Positions 7,720 through 16,508 of a stretch of 42,059 bases of DNA are shown here, one piece after another (the stretch's first letter is position 1; each line of letters starts with the position of its first letter). The position numbers and the translations under genes were made by a program. The notes under the pieces are model-generated. The model was not told the DNA's origin and did no database searches. It saw only the letters and a program-made list of their open reading frames with translations. Source of the stretch: an uncultured Coriobacteriales bacterium (lineage in GTDB: Bacteria > Actinomycetota > Coriobacteriia > Coriobacteriales > QAMH01); contig CAKUES010000016.1 of assembly GCA_934646835.1 (NCBI GenBank), forward strand, positions 1-42,059, written 5' to 3'.

Positions 7720-10700
7720 TTACTCGCTGGTGAGCAGGGCGATGAGCTCGTCGCGAGAGAGGGTGCCGAGGCTCGCGCCATCGGCGGCGAGGACGGCATC
7801 GGCCAGATCGCTTTTGGCCTCCTGCAGCGCAAGGATGCGCTCCTCGATCGTCCCATCGGCAATCACCTTGAACACGCTCACATCCTGGGTCTGACCAATA
7901 CGGTGCGCGCGATCCGTCGCTTGATTTTGCGCCGCGGCATTCCACCACGGATCCGCGTGGATGACCACGCTCGCGCCCACCAGGTTCAAGCCCGTGCCGC
8001 CCGCCTTGAGGCTGATGAGGAACACGGGCACCTCGTCGCCGTTGAAGCGCTCCACCAGCTCCAGCCTCTCCTGCTTGGGCGTCGAGCCGGTGATCTTGTA
8101 GTGCGCAAGTCCCCTCTTGTCGAGCGCCTCCTCGATCAGCGCCAAGAAGCTCGTGAACTGCGAGAACACGAGCACCTTCTGGTCGTTATCGACAGCACTC
8201 TCAACCAGCTCGCAGATCGCCGCCATCTTCGCCGCATCCTGCTTGAAATCCGCGTACAGCAGCCTCGGGTCGCAGCAGATCTGGCGCAGCTTCATCAGCT
8301 CCGCCAGCACGGCGATCTTGCCGCCCTTGATCTCTTGCTCGTCGCTTTGCAGCAGCGACTGGCGCAGGCGCGTCTCGTGTGCCTCGTACAGCTTGAGCTG
8401 CTCGCCCTCGAGTTTGGCGTGGATGACGGTCTCGAGCTTGTCCGGCAAATCGCTCAGCACCTCCGCCTTGAGGCGGCGCAGGATGAACGGGCCCACCTTG
8501 GCGCGCAGGCGCTGCGCGACCTCCTCGTCGCCGTTCACAATCGGCAGCTCATAGCGCTCGCGAAAGCTCCTGTAGGAGCCGAGCATGCCCGGCATGAGGT
8601 AGTCGAAGATGCTCCACAGCTCCGACAGGCGGTTCTCGATGGGCGTGCCGGTCAGCGCGATGCGGTGGTCCGCTTGCACGATCTTCACGGCCTTGGCAGC
8701 CTTGGTGGAGTGGTTCTTGATGAACTGCGCCTCGTCGATGACCTGGTAGGAGAAGCGCTCCTCCACCATGTCCTCGATGTCAACGCGCAGGGTGTCGTAG
8801 CTCGTCACCAGCACGTCGTAGCCGCCCGCCTCACGCACGGCGTCGCGCGCGGGTTTGTTGCCGGCAAGCGCCTCCGCCCTCAGCTGCGGCGCGAACTTCT
8901 TGAACTCCGCAAGCCAGTTGTAGACCAAGCTCGCCGGGCACACGATCAGCGCTGGGTGCTCCGCCAGCTCGCTTGCACGGCACAGCAGCAGGCTGATTGT
9001 CTGCAGGGACTTGCCCAGGCCCATCTCGTCGGCCAGGATGCCGCCCAGGCCCGTGTCCGCCAGCGTGTTAAGCCACGCAAAGCCCTCGCGCTGGTAGGGG
9101 CGCATGACATCGGCAAGGCTGGCCGGCAGCTCGCGGTCCGTGTGGCGCATGTCGCCAAAGCCCTCGACAAAGGCCTTGAAGCTCGCATCTTTCTCGTCGT
9201 CTTGCGCCAGCGCGTCGAGGATGAAGGCGTTGTAGCTGTCGACAGAGACCATGCCGCGGGCAAGGTCCTCTGCGTCGATGCCCAGCTCCGCCGCGATCAA
9301 CTGCAGGCGCTCGAGGTCCGCAAGCTCGTCCTTGTTACCGGCGTCCAAGTTGATGAAGGTGCCGTCCTTGAGCTTGTGGTAGCGCTTCTTACCCTGGTAG
9401 CTGGCGATGAGAGCGGCGATCTCATCCGCGTCCATATCCTCCGCACTCACCGTGAGGTTGATGAGGTTGCTCTCGACGGAAACACCCGTCGAGAGCGTGG
9501 AGCGGCGCGTGTTCTTGCGCTTGGCAAAGGCATCCGTCGTGAAGACCTCGCCAAAGCGCTGCAGCTCGTCCACGCCGTAGAACAGCAGGCGGGCCGTGCC
9601 GTCGTCATCGGCCGTATGCGCGGTGAAGGCGTCGTCCACAATCGGCAGATAGCGCTTGACCACGGTGCTCGCTGCAGACTCCAGCGCCTCGTCGCGCACG
9701 GGCTTGCCCTTCTCGCTGCCGGCCTTGAGCAACAGGTAGATGGCGTCGCCGTACAGCGCCTTGCACACACACTCCGCACCGCCGTCGGTCGCGTCGAGGT
9801 AGAACTCGACTTTGCCCTCCACCGGCTTCATGTCGTCGAGCTCCTTGGGGACCTCGACCTCGATGCCGCCCTCGAGCAGCGGCAGCAGCGTGCTGCAAAA
9901 CAGCGGCAGGTCGTCCGCACTCACGCACAAGCGCTCCTCGCCCTTGGCGTAGACCTCCTGCAAGAACTCACCGCAGCTGGCCATCTCCTTGCCGCAGCAG
10001 TAGAAGCTGCGCTCGTCGTAGGCATAGAGGCGCATGCCGCTTGCGACAAAGCCCAACAGCTCGCCGCGTTCTATCTCATACGCACCGTCCTCGAGCGGCT
10101 TGATCGCCACGGAGAGCTTGGGATCGTGGCGCACGACGCGCATCATGGGGACCTTGCCGAGTATGTCCTCGCCCTCGAAGAGCACTTGCTGGCCCTGGTA
10201 GAGGTCGAGCAAGGCGATGACTTGCGCGGGGCTGAGGAAGATGTAGCGCTTGGTGCCGCCTGACTGCCACTCGTACTGGTGCCACCAGCCGGTTGAGGCG
10301 CTCGTGGTGGCGCGCAGCCACTCGACGACCGCCCAGCCTTGCTCAGTGAACATATCCTGCGCGTGCGTGAAGCCAAGCTTCTTGCCGTATTCGTAGTAGC
10401 TGTTGGCCTCGACGCGGTCGAGGAACTCCTGGATGTCCTTCAAGACGTAGGATGCCTGCGCGCTGCAGATCTTGAAGCTCGCGTTCCAGCGGTCCAGGCG
10501 CGACGCCTCGAAGATGAGTTGGAGATAGACCGAGCCAGCCGGCTGGTCGCCCTGCACGGCGGCAGGCGCGCTGTTGCGAGCAGCCAGGCGGCGCATGAGG
10601 GCGGAGATGGAGCGCGAGGTGGTCGTGGCGCGCACGGGCGCGTAGCCGCGGAAGGTCTCCGGCTCGTTGTTGTAAAGCAAGACGAGCGCCGCGCTGTGCT

Positions 10701-10962
10701 TGCACATGCCGGGGTAGCGGTAGTGCGCAGGGCAGGTGCACTCGTAGTCCATGATCGTGCCCGTGACCTCGTCGAGCTCGACGTGAACGTCATAGGGGTA
10801 GTCGTTCCAGCTGCTGCTCTCCACGCAGGCGCGGATGATCGTGACGTCAGGCTCGTAGTCGACGCTGCGGCTGTAGACAAAGCCGCCGTTCTTGGCCACG
10901 TTGCGCGCACGAGCAAGCGTCTTGCTCATGCACTCCTTGGAGATAGCAGACTCGCTGATCAA
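7720..10962 (-). CDS. SWIM zinc-finger SNF2-family helicase
   Basis: A DNA-dependent ATPase/translocase of about 1080 residues. A SWIM zinc finger near the N-terminus has Cys75, Cys77, Cys87 and His89 (ECTCPAHYRYPGMCKH). A long middle region leads to the SNF2 ATPase: Walker A ILADEMGLGKS (about 646), DEAQ box (about 741), LTGTPIENRLSELW (about 770) and motif VI RAHRIGQ (about 1018). Such proteins resemble RapA-like remodelers acting on protein-DNA complexes; the substrate is unknown. TTG at 10962 has AGGAG seven bases upstream and is preferred. ATG at 10929 has AAGGAG only 3 nt away, and a start at 11016 or above lacks a site. The N-terminus is therefore uncertain by up to about 45 residues. 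Confidence 0.9.
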   Translation of the reverse strand: MISESAISKECMSKTLARARNVAKNGGFVYSRSVDYEPDVTIIRACVESSSWNDYPYDVHVELDEVTGTIMDYECTCPAHYRYPGMCKHSAALVLLYNNEPETFRGYAPVRATTTSRSISALMRRLAARNSAPAAVQGDQPAGSVYLQLIFEASRLDRWNASFKICSAQASYVLKDIQEFLDRVEANSYYEYGKKLGFTHAQDMFTEQGWAVVEWLRATTSASTGWWHQYEWQSGGTKRYIFLSPAQVIALLDLYQGQQVLFEGEDILGKVPMMRVVRHDPKLSVAIKPLEDGAYEIERGELLGFVASGMRLYAYDERSFYCCGKEMASCGEFLQEVYAKGEERLCVSADDLPLFCSTLLPLLEGGIEVEVPKELDDMKPVEGKVEFYLDATDGGAECVCKALYGDAIYLLLKAGSEKGKPVRDEALESAASTVVKRYLPIVDDAFTAHTADDDGTARLLFYGVDELQRFGEVFTTDAFAKRKNTRRSTLSTGVSVESNLINLTVSAEDMDADEIAALIASYQGKKRYHKLKDGTFINLDAGNKDELADLERLQLIAAELGIDAEDLARGMVSVDSYNAFILDALAQDDEKDASFKAFVEGFGDMRHTDRELPASLADVMRPYQREGFAWLNTLADTGLGGILADEMGLGKSLQTISLLLCRASELAEHPALIVCPASLVYNWLAEFKKFAPQLRAEALAGNKPARDAVREAGGYDVLVTSYDTLRVDIEDMVEERFSYQVIDEAQFIKNHSTKAAKAVKIVQADHRIALTGTPIENRLSELWSIFDYLMPGMLGSYRSFRERYELPIVNGDEEVAQRLRAKVGPFILRRLKAEVLSDLPDKLETVIHAKLEGEQLKLYEAHETRLRQSLLQSDEQEIKGGKIAVLAELMKLRQICCDPRLLYADFKQDAAKMAAICELVESAVDNDQKVLVFSQFTSFLALIEEALDKRGLAHYKITGSTPKQERLELVERFNGDEVPVFLISLKAGGTGLNLVGASVVIHADPWWNAAAQNQATDRAHRIGQTQDVSVFKVIADGTIEERILALQEAKSDLADAVLAADGASLGTLSRDELIALLTSE

Positions 10963-11088
10963 AGATGGACTCCTAGCTGCACCATGGGGATTGTCGGACT
11001 TTATAGGATAACGCATCAAGCACCCGCCGCAGCCAGAAGGCAGCTGGATTTTGCGGGGTCTTAACGAGGCAGAGAGGACGAGTGACGC

Positions 11089-11192
11089 GTGACACACATT
11101 GTGCCAGTGACATTGTGTTTCACGCCGTGGGGGTGCAGGTTAACGCGAATCCTCTGCGTGATACACAATGTCACTGGCACAATGTGTGTCAC
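11089..11192. repeat. CCAGTGACA paired inverted repeat, copy 1
   Basis: Two 37-nt arms (11089-11125 and 11156-11192) are reverse complements with one mismatch, around a 30-nt loop containing GCAGGTTAACGC. Each arm is itself an imperfect hairpin (GTGACACAC to GTGTTTCAC) with the core TGTGCCAGTGACA. It lies between the helicase and the transporter terminator. It is most like the copy at 19319-19422, including the loop. Confidence 0.92.
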
Positions 11193-11217
11193 GCCCTCCC
11201 CCTCTCCTGCGGGCAAC

Positions 11218-11247
11218 AAAAAAGGCGAGGACCGTGTGGCCCTCGCC
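11218..11247 (-). terminator. Terminator of the amino acid binding protein gene
   Basis: Inverted repeat GGCGAGG (11224-11230) / CCTCGCC (11241-11247). On the minus strand it is followed by TTTTTT (11218-11223). It lies 26 bases past the lipoprotein stop codon. Confidence 0.88.
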
Positions 11248-11272
11248 CCTCGTTGCGCTATGTGGTGCGAGC

Positions 11273-12148
11273 TTACTTCTTCTGGCCGGGCTCGACGACG
11301 AGGGTCTCCTCGTAGTCAACGCCGTAGGTGTCTGCGAGGGTCTTCTCGTAGTCCTCGTGGAAGAAGTTCTTGCTGCCCAGGGTCTTGAGCTCGTCGTTGA
11401 GCCAGTTGAGCAGGGACTCGTTGCCCTTGCTCACAGCCGGGGCGATGGTATCGGGGTTGCCCAGGGACTCGATACCGACGACGTACTCGTCCTTGTCACC
11501 GTTGGCGAATGCGATGACCTCGGTGTTGTCGTTGAGCCACAGAGCGTTCTTGTCGTTCTCGAACGCGGTCTTAGCAGCTGCGTAGGTGTCGAACTTCTGC
11601 TGGGTCAGGTTGGGGTAGTTGGCGGTCAGGTAGGTCTCTGCGGTGGTGCCGGAGATGACGATGACCTTCTCGTCCTTGACGTCGTCAAGGGACTTGATGA
11701 CGTGGTCCTTGTGGGAGACAGCGCCCAGTGCGACGTTCATGTAGGGCTCTGCAAAGTCGACGGCCTGTGCGCGCTCCTCGGTCACCGTGAAGTTGGCCAG
11801 GATGAGGTCGACCTTGTTGGTCTCGAGGTACTCGACACGGTTGGCGGCCTCCGTGGAGACGAACTCGACCTCGACGCCCAGGTCCTCGCCGATCTGGCGT
11901 GCGAGCTCGATATCGTAGCCCTGGTACTCGCCGTTCTCATCGACGTAGCCAAAGGGGTTCTTGTCGCTGAAGACGCCGATCTCGATCTTGCCGGATGCCT
12001 TGATGTCGTCGACGGAGCGGTAAGATGCGGAGCTGCTGGAGCCGCTGTCGCCAGAACCGCTGTTGCTGGAGCCGCAGCCTGCCAGCATGGAACCTGCCAG
12101 CGCCACAGCGGCGACGGTTGCAACGATGCCGAGCAATCTCTTCTTCAT
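11273..12148 (-). CDS. Polar amino acid ABC transporter, substrate-binding lipoprotein
   Basis: A 291-residue family 3 solute-binding protein. It has an N-terminal signal peptide with lipobox LAGC (Cys25), a Ser/Gly-rich linker (26-45), then the two-lobed binding domain: GYDIELARQIGEDLGVEVEF, KVDLILANFTVTEERAQAVDF and EPYM are diagnostic. It would sit on the outer face of the membrane and deliver a polar amino acid to the permeases encoded upstream; the exact ligand is not readable. It lies downstream of the ATPase gene but after a 217-base gap that carries its own promoter (12215-12243), so it can be made in excess of the other components, as is usual for binding proteins. Confidence 0.93.
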   Translation of the reverse strand: MKKRLLGIVATVAAVALAGSMLAGCGSSNSGSGDSGSSSSASYRSVDDIKASGKIEIGVFSDKNPFGYVDENGEYQGYDIELARQIGEDLGVEVEFVSTEAANRVEYLETNKVDLILANFTVTEERAQAVDFAEPYMNVALGAVSHKDHVIKSLDDVKDEKVIVISGTTAETYLTANYPNLTQQKFDTYAAAKTAFENDKNALWLNDNTEVIAFANGDKDEYVVGIESLGNPDTIAPAVSKGNESLLNWLNDELKTLGSKNFFHEDYEKTLADTYGVDYEETLVVEPGQKK

Positions 12149-12174
12149 GTCTCTCTCCCTTTCTAGAGAATTAC

Positions 12175-12198
12175 CCTGAAATCCTCCAAGGTTTCAGG
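12175..12198. promoter_or_regulatory. Inverted repeat in leader of the binding-protein gene
   Basis: CCTGAAA (12175-12181) and TTTCAGG (12192-12198) pair around a 10-nt loop. On the minus strand it lies in the transcribed leader between the predicted start site and the ribosome-binding site. It could be an operator or leader hairpin. Read on the plus strand it is followed by TTTTT and could terminate antisense transcription. Confidence 0.4.
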
Positions 12199-12214
12199 TT
12201 TTTGGGTTGATGAG

Positions 12215-12243
12215 AAGATACGCCGACCCAATCAGCAGGTCAA
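12215..12243 (-). promoter_or_regulatory. Sigma-70 promoter of the binding-protein gene
   Basis: On the minus strand TTGACC (12238-12243) and TATCTT (12215-12220) are separated by exactly 17 bp. Transcription would start near 12208, about 60 bases before the ATG. It gives the lipoprotein gene independent expression. Confidence 0.72.
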
Positions 12244-12365
12244 GATAAAACCTACTAGTTTGGTATGTTTTCTTTAATCGGCCTAAAACTCCTCCATCGA
12301 ACCATCCTGTCCCACATTACACAACAGCCCGCAACGCTTGGACGCTACGGACTGTTGACAAAACC

Positions 12366-13145
12366 TTATTCGGCGCGCGTGGCTCCGGTCGAGTGCTCGC
12401 GCACCTGCTCGAACTCGAAGGTGTGCAAGAACTTCTTGGCACGCTCCGTCTTGGGGTGGTCGAAGAACTCCTCCGGGATGTCCTCCTCGACGATCTCTCC
12501 CCCGTCGAAGAAGAGCACGCGGTCGGCGACAGCGCGGGCAAAGCTCATCTCGTGCGTGACGATGAGCATCGTCTTGCCCTCGCGCGCCAGATCCAAGATG
12601 ACGTCGAGGACCTCGCGCACCATCTCCGGGTCGAGCGCTGCCGTGATCTCGTCCAGCAGCATGACCTCCGGGCGCATGGCCAGCGCGCGTGCGATGGCGA
12701 CGCGCTGCTTCTGGCCACCGGAGAGCTGGCGCGGAAAGCTATCCGCCTTGTCCTTGAGGCCGACGCGGTCCAGCAATGCGAGCGCCTCCTCCTTGACCTC
12801 TGCCTTGGGGCGCTTCTGGACCTTGAGGGGGCTGAGCATCACGTTGTCGAGCACCGTCTTGTGCGGGAAGAGCTCGTAGCTCTGGAAGACCATGCCGATG
12901 CGCTGGCGCAGCTTGGTGATGTCCTTGGACGCGCCGTCGATGACCTGGCCCTCGATGCTCACCTGGCCGCCCTGGATGGGCTCCAGGCCGTTGATGCAGC
13001 GCAGGAAGGTGGACTTGCCGCAGCCGGAGGGGCCGATGACGACGATGACCTCGCCGCGGGCGACGTCGACGTTGATGTCCTTGAGGACGACGTTGTCGCC
13101 ATATGCCTTCTTGAGGTGCTCGATTTTAAGCAAGGGCTCCGTCAT
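12366..13145 (-). CDS. Polar amino acid ABC transporter, ATP-binding protein
   Basis: A 259-residue GlnQ-type ATPase that powers the import complex. Walker A is GPSGCGKST (38-46), the Q-loop FQSYELFPH (about 87-95), the signature LSGGQKQR (141-148) and Walker B VMLLDE (161-166) with catalytic Glu166, followed by a D-loop reading ITAALDPE where most relatives have PTSALDPE. The switch His is in IVTHEMSFA. It starts three bases after the stop of the upstream permease, so the two are co-transcribed and probably translationally coupled. Confidence 0.96.
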   Translation of the reverse strand: MTEPLLKIEHLKKAYGDNVVLKDINVDVARGEVIVVIGPSGCGKSTFLRCINGLEPIQGGQVSIEGQVIDGASKDITKLRQRIGMVFQSYELFPHKTVLDNVMLSPLKVQKRPKAEVKEEALALLDRVGLKDKADSFPRQLSGGQKQRVAIARALAMRPEVMLLDEITAALDPEMVREVLDVILDLAREGKTMLIVTHEMSFARAVADRVLFFDGGEIVEEDIPEEFFDHPKTERAKKFLHTFEFEQVREHSTGATRAE

Positions 13146-13148
13146 GGT

Positions 13149-13823
13149 TTAGTTCCACTTCTTTTCGAGGTAGTTAGCGAGCATGCTGAGCGGCCAGCAC
13201 GCGATGAAATACAGGAAGAAGATCGTGCCGTAGATGCCAAAGACGGCGTTGGGGCTGGTCATGCGGTTGGCCTCGATGATCTGCTGGCCCACCTTCATGA
13301 CCTCGACCACGCCGATCATCATGACAAACGACGTCGTCTTGATCATGCGGGTGATGAGGTTGACGCTCATCGGGATAAGGCGGCGCACCGCCTGCGGGAT
13401 GACGATGTGGTAGTAGACCTGCGCCTTGGACATGCCCAGGGCCTCTGCGCTCTCGTACTGGTGCTTGGGGATGCTCACCAAGGCGCCGCGTACGAGGTCG
13501 CCCATCTCGCCGATGCCCCAGAAGGAGAAGACGATAATCGACGAGACCTCCGCGGAGAGGTCCAGGCCAAAGACGCGCGTCGCGCCAAAGAAGACGATGA
13601 ACAGCAAGACCAGCTGCGGCATCACGCGGACGATCTCCAAGTAGATGCGGCTGATGACCTTGGCGACCGGATTCTTCCACGTCATGAAGACGCCAAAGAG
13701 CAGGCCAAAGACAATCGAGAAGAGCACCGAGATGAGGCCGATCTCCACGGAGACCCAAAGGCCCTGCAGCAGGCGGATGGCGTTCGTGCCCTTGAAGAGG
13801 ACATCAATTCCCAAAAGCTCCAT
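13149..13823 (-). CDS. Polar amino acid ABC transporter, permease
   Basis: A 224-residue inner-membrane permease of the HisM/GlnP family with about five membrane helices. The EAA loop reads ESAEALGMSKAQVYYHIVIP (about residues 120-139), the site that docks on the ATPase. The ATG at 13823 is chosen because AGGAGG lies seven bases upstream; a TTG 18 bases further up is not supported. The start lies 20 bases inside the end of the other permease gene, so translation is coupled. The two permeases would form the heterodimeric channel. Confidence 0.94.
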   Translation of the reverse strand: MELLGIDVLFKGTNAIRLLQGLWVSVEIGLISVLFSIVFGLLFGVFMTWKNPVAKVISRIYLEIVRVMPQLVLLFIVFFGATRVFGLDLSAEVSSIIVFSFWGIGEMGDLVRGALVSIPKHQYESAEALGMSKAQVYYHIVIPQAVRRLIPMSVNLITRMIKTTSFVMMIGVVEVMKVGQQIIEANRMTSPNAVFGIYGTIFFLYFIACWPLSMLANYLEKKWN

Positions 13824-14463
13824 GGCGCAACCTCCTCTCAAGCACGCTGCCCAAGATGGAGATGGGCAAGATGATGATCAGGTAGAAGATCACGAGCATG
13901 AACAGGCACTCCGTGGTCTTGTAGTACAGGCCGATGAGGTCCTTTGCGACGAACATGAGGTCCATAAGGCTGATCGCAGAGAAGACGCTCGTCTCCTTGA
14001 GCAGGAAGATGACGTTGGCGACAAAGGCCTGGATGGAGAGCGTGAAGGCCTGGGGCAAGACGATGTAGCGCATGACCTGCATGCGGCTCATGCCGAGCGA
14101 CAAGGCGGTCTCTGTCTGGATGGGCTCGACGGCCTCGAGGCCGGCGCGGAAGCTCTCTGCCATGTACGCGCCGCCGAGCAGCGCGACGCCGATCATGCCG
14201 CAGGCCTCTGCGGAGATGACGATGCCCATACGCGGCAGGCCAAAGTAGATGAAGAAGAGCTGGATGAGCAACGGGGTGTTGCGGAAGAGCTCGACGTAGA
14301 CGCGGCAGACCTGATGGAGAACCGGGATCTTGAAGTGGTTGACGATGGCGACGACGAGGCCGATGACGATGGAGCCGAGGATGCCCACCCAGCCGATACG
14401 CAAGGTCAGCCACATAGCCGTCTCGTACAGCGGCAGGTATTGTGCCATTGCGGCGAAGTCCAT
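13804..14463 (-). CDS. Polar amino acid ABC transporter, permease
   Basis: A 219-residue HisQ/GlnP-type permease with an N-terminal helix pair, a central EAA loop (TETALSLGMSRMQVMRYIVLP, from about residue 121, first and last parts matching the family) and C-terminal helices. It is the first gene of the permease-permease-ATPase operon, and its ATG has GGAGGAGG seven bases upstream. An inverted repeat at 14511-14536 lies 48-73 bases upstream and may be the operator of the operon. Confidence 0.94.
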   Translation of the reverse strand: MDFAAMAQYLPLYETAMWLTLRIGWVGILGSIVIGLVVAIVNHFKIPVLHQVCRVYVELFRNTPLLIQLFFIYFGLPRMGIVISAEACGMIGVALLGGAYMAESFRAGLEAVEPIQTETALSLGMSRMQVMRYIVLPQAFTLSIQAFVANVIFLLKETSVFSAISLMDLMFVAKDLIGLYYKTTECLFMLVIFYLIIILPISILGSVLERRLRHGAFGN

Positions 14464-14510
14464 CGAGTCACCTCCTCCAAGTGTCCAATCATGGTACCGC
14501 TTAATTCCTA

Positions 14511-14536
14511 CTAATTTTTAGGAATTACGACTTTTC
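14511..14536. promoter_or_regulatory. Inverted repeat upstream of the ABC permease operon
   Basis: TAATTCCTA (14511-14519) and TAGGAATTA (14528-14536) form a perfect 9-bp inverted repeat with an 8-nt spacer in an otherwise GC-rich region. Its position just upstream of the operon suggests an operator for an amino-acid-responsive regulator. I could not place a convincing -35/-10 pair. Confidence 0.5.
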
Positions 14537-14640
14537 ATCCTTAGCGGCGCAAAACTTGCCCATTGTCTCACAAGCTTCAAGGATTTGGGGCAGGCGTTGC
14601 AGCTGTTTGGCAAGCGTAACTAATGCGCAAGCAACAAAGA

Positions 14641-14665
14641 AGGCGGGACCGCGATGGCCCCGCCT
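14641..14665 (-). terminator. Terminator of the NADH dehydrogenase gene
   Basis: AGGCGGG (14641-14647) pairs with CCCGCCT (14659-14665). On the minus strand the stem is followed by TCTTTGTT, a moderate U-tract. It lies 28 bases past the stop. Confidence 0.7.
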
Positions 14666-14692
14666 CAATGCGTGCGAATGTGGGTTGCTCCC

Positions 14693-16042
14693 CTACTCCG
14701 CCTTCTTGTCTTCTGCAGGCTTGGGGCGGATGGCGAACTTCTGGAAGAAGGCCTTAGGACGCTCGAGCTCGTGCGTGGAGGTCACGTCCTTGCCCAAGAT
14801 CAGGCCGCCGGTCCAGTCGCCAAAGATGCGCAGCTTGCGCTCCCAAGTCGGCATGGCAAAGCCGTGGTAGCCGCGGTGCATGCACCAGGCCAGGGGGCCC
14901 TTGATGATGAGCTTCTTCTGGCCGGAGGCAAAGATGCCGATCCAAGCACCCAAGCCCGCGACGCAGCCGGCGTTCTTGTGGCAGTAATCGCCCAGCTGGC
15001 CGCCGCGGATGGTGGCGGTGACGTTTTTAACCAGCTGGTTTGCCTGGCGCAGCGCATGCTGGGCAGTCGGCGCGCAGGAGCCGTCGGGCAGGCCGCCGCC
15101 GGAGAGATCCGGGCAGACGGTCGCGTCGCCGCAGCCCCAGACGCCCTTGACGATGCCGTCATCGCCCTCGACGCGCAGGTCGGGGCGCACCCTCAGGCGG
15201 CCGCGGCCGTCGAGCGGGAGGTCGGAGTCGCGCAGGACAGGGCAGGCGGAGGTGCCAGCGGTCCAAACGATGAGGTCCGTGGGGTACTCCTTGCCGTCGG
15301 AGGTCTTGACGACGCCGTCGACTGCGCTCTCGACAAAGGTCTTGAGATGCACGTGAGCGCCGCGCTGCTCCATCTTGTCGATGGCGTACTGGCTGTGCTC
15401 AGGCGGAAGCTCGGGCATGATGCGGTCTGCGGCCTCGATCAAGTGCAGCTCGAGGTCTTCGAGCTTAATGTTCGGATGGGTCTTGAGCAGCACGTGGCAC
15501 AGATCGACCATCTCCGCGAAGCCCTCACCGCCGGAGAAGCCACCACCGACGACGATGAAGGTCAGCAGGCGCTTGCGACGGGGGTCGTCGGCGGGCAGGC
15601 TGTTGGCGATGGAGAAGTTCTCGACGATCTTGTTGCGGATATAGACGGCTTCCTCGGTCGTCTTGAGACCGATGGCGTTGTCCGCGATGCCGGGCGTCGG
15701 GAAGGTCTTGGTGACTGCGCCGAGCGTGACGATCAGCTGATCGTAGGGGATGTCCCACACGTGGTCGCGCTTCTTGACGGTGACCTTCTTGTTGGCCGTG
15801 TCGATGACCTTGGCCTTTGCCTCGATGACGTTGACGCCCTTGAGGTGGCTGCGCAGGGGGACCTGGATGTGACGGGACTCGATAGAGCCGGAGACAACCT
15901 CCGCCAGGAAGGGCTGGTAGCACATGTGCGTGCGGATATCGACCAGGGTGATCTGGGCCTCGTCGGCCTTGAGGGACTTGGCAAGGCCCTTGGCGACGTG
16001 GAATCCGGCAAAGCCGCCGCCCAGAATCAGAATCTTCTGCAT
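14693..16042 (-). CDS. Type II NADH dehydrogenase (NAD(P)/FAD oxidoreductase)
   Basis: A 449-residue two-dinucleotide-binding-domain flavoprotein. The FAD-binding GGGFAGFHVAKGL is at residues 8-20 and the NADH-binding VVGGGFSGGEGFAE at about 165-178. Residues near 59-65 (YQPFLAE) and the flavin-facing segment CGDATVCPD (about 297-305) match the Ndh/NDH-2 family. Such enzymes pass electrons from NADH to menaquinone without pumping protons, which could feed the DmsABC reductase encoded at 27783. The ATG at 16042 is preceded by GAGAGG at 6-nt spacing. The gene appears monocistronic, with its own terminator. Related sulfide:quinone reductases are less likely because no matching active-site cysteines are evident. 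Confidence 0.88.
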   Translation of the reverse strand: MQKILILGGGFAGFHVAKGLAKSLKADEAQITLVDIRTHMCYQPFLAEVVSGSIESRHIQVPLRSHLKGVNVIEAKAKVIDTANKKVTVKKRDHVWDIPYDQLIVTLGAVTKTFPTPGIADNAIGLKTTEEAVYIRNKIVENFSIANSLPADDPRRKRLLTFIVVGGGFSGGEGFAEMVDLCHVLLKTHPNIKLEDLELHLIEAADRIMPELPPEHSQYAIDKMEQRGAHVHLKTFVESAVDGVVKTSDGKEYPTDLIVWTAGTSACPVLRDSDLPLDGRGRLRVRPDLRVEGDDGIVKGVWGCGDATVCPDLSGGGLPDGSCAPTAQHALRQANQLVKNVTATIRGGQLGDYCHKNAGCVAGLGAWIGIFASGQKKLIIKGPLAWCMHRGYHGFAMPTWERKLRIFGDWTGGLILGKDVTSTHELERPKAFFQKFAIRPKPAEDKKAE

Positions 16043-16316
16043 AAGCTGCCTCTCATCTCTTGGATACGGAACACTAACAGCCGCTTTAGGCGGCTGCGTA
16101 ACATCAGGATTCGTTTGTTGCTACTTGATGTGCGGTACATTAAAGCATGCACTCTTGGCAAAAAGGCTGCTCAGCAGGGTAATTTACCTGCAATTAATGG
16201 CGAGCGGTATCTCGCAACGCAGCGGAAACGAACATGCGGAGCACCCTGCAGGTCCCGTTATGTTGAGCGCAGCGCACAGCGCGTTGCAGGTTCCGTCATG
16301 CCAAGCAAGGTGAGCA
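16043..16316. other. Intergenic region upstream of NADH dehydrogenase
   Basis: It holds a small hairpin CAGCCGC-TTTAG-GCGGCTG near 16077-16095 and a 16-bp imperfect direct repeat (14 of 16 identical): TGCAGGTCCCGTTATG at 16247-16262 and TGCAGGTTCCGTCATG at 16285-16300, 38 bp apart. No gene is supported. The promoter of the dehydrogenase is not obvious. Confidence 0.45.
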
Positions 16317-16420
16317 GTGACACCAAATGTACCAGTGACAAATGGTGTCACCACAGCGAGTCGCTCAAATCCCCGGCCAATCGTGGTGACACCATTTGTC
16401 ACTGGTACATTTGGTGTCAC
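16317..16420. repeat. CCAGTGACA paired inverted repeat, copy 2 (perfect arms)
   Basis: Two 38-nt arms, 16317-16354 and 16383-16420, are perfect reverse complements around a 28-nt loop. Each arm reads as a hairpin itself, GTGACACCA to TGGTGTCAC, around TGTACCAGTGACA. The arm sequence differs from copies 1 and 3, but both arms changed together. Confidence 0.95.
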
Positions 16421-16453
16421 AGAGGGTGTCGCCGACTCCCCCTCACAACACAA

Positions 16454-16487
16454 AACGACCCCGGCAGTAGGGGCTGCCGGGGTCGCT
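16454..16487 (-). terminator. Terminator of the 76-residue protein gene
   Basis: Perfect 12-bp stem CGACCCCGGCAG (16458-16469) / CTGCCGGGGTCG (16476-16487) with a 6-nt loop. On the minus strand it is followed by TTTTG. It lies 22 bases past the stop. Confidence 0.85.
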
Positions 16488-16508
16488 CCCAGATATGTTG
16501 GGGATGAT

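Noticed and set aside
7495..10263. A 922-codon open frame on the plus strand opposite the helicase
   Set aside because: It is antisense to a gene with clear helicase motifs, has a biased Leu/Ala/Arg composition typical of reading high-GC DNA in the wrong frame, and shows no known domain.
14654..16507. A 617-codon frame opposite the NADH dehydrogenase gene and running through the paired repeat
   Set aside because: It crosses a terminator and a perfect inverted repeat, and the antisense gene is well supported.
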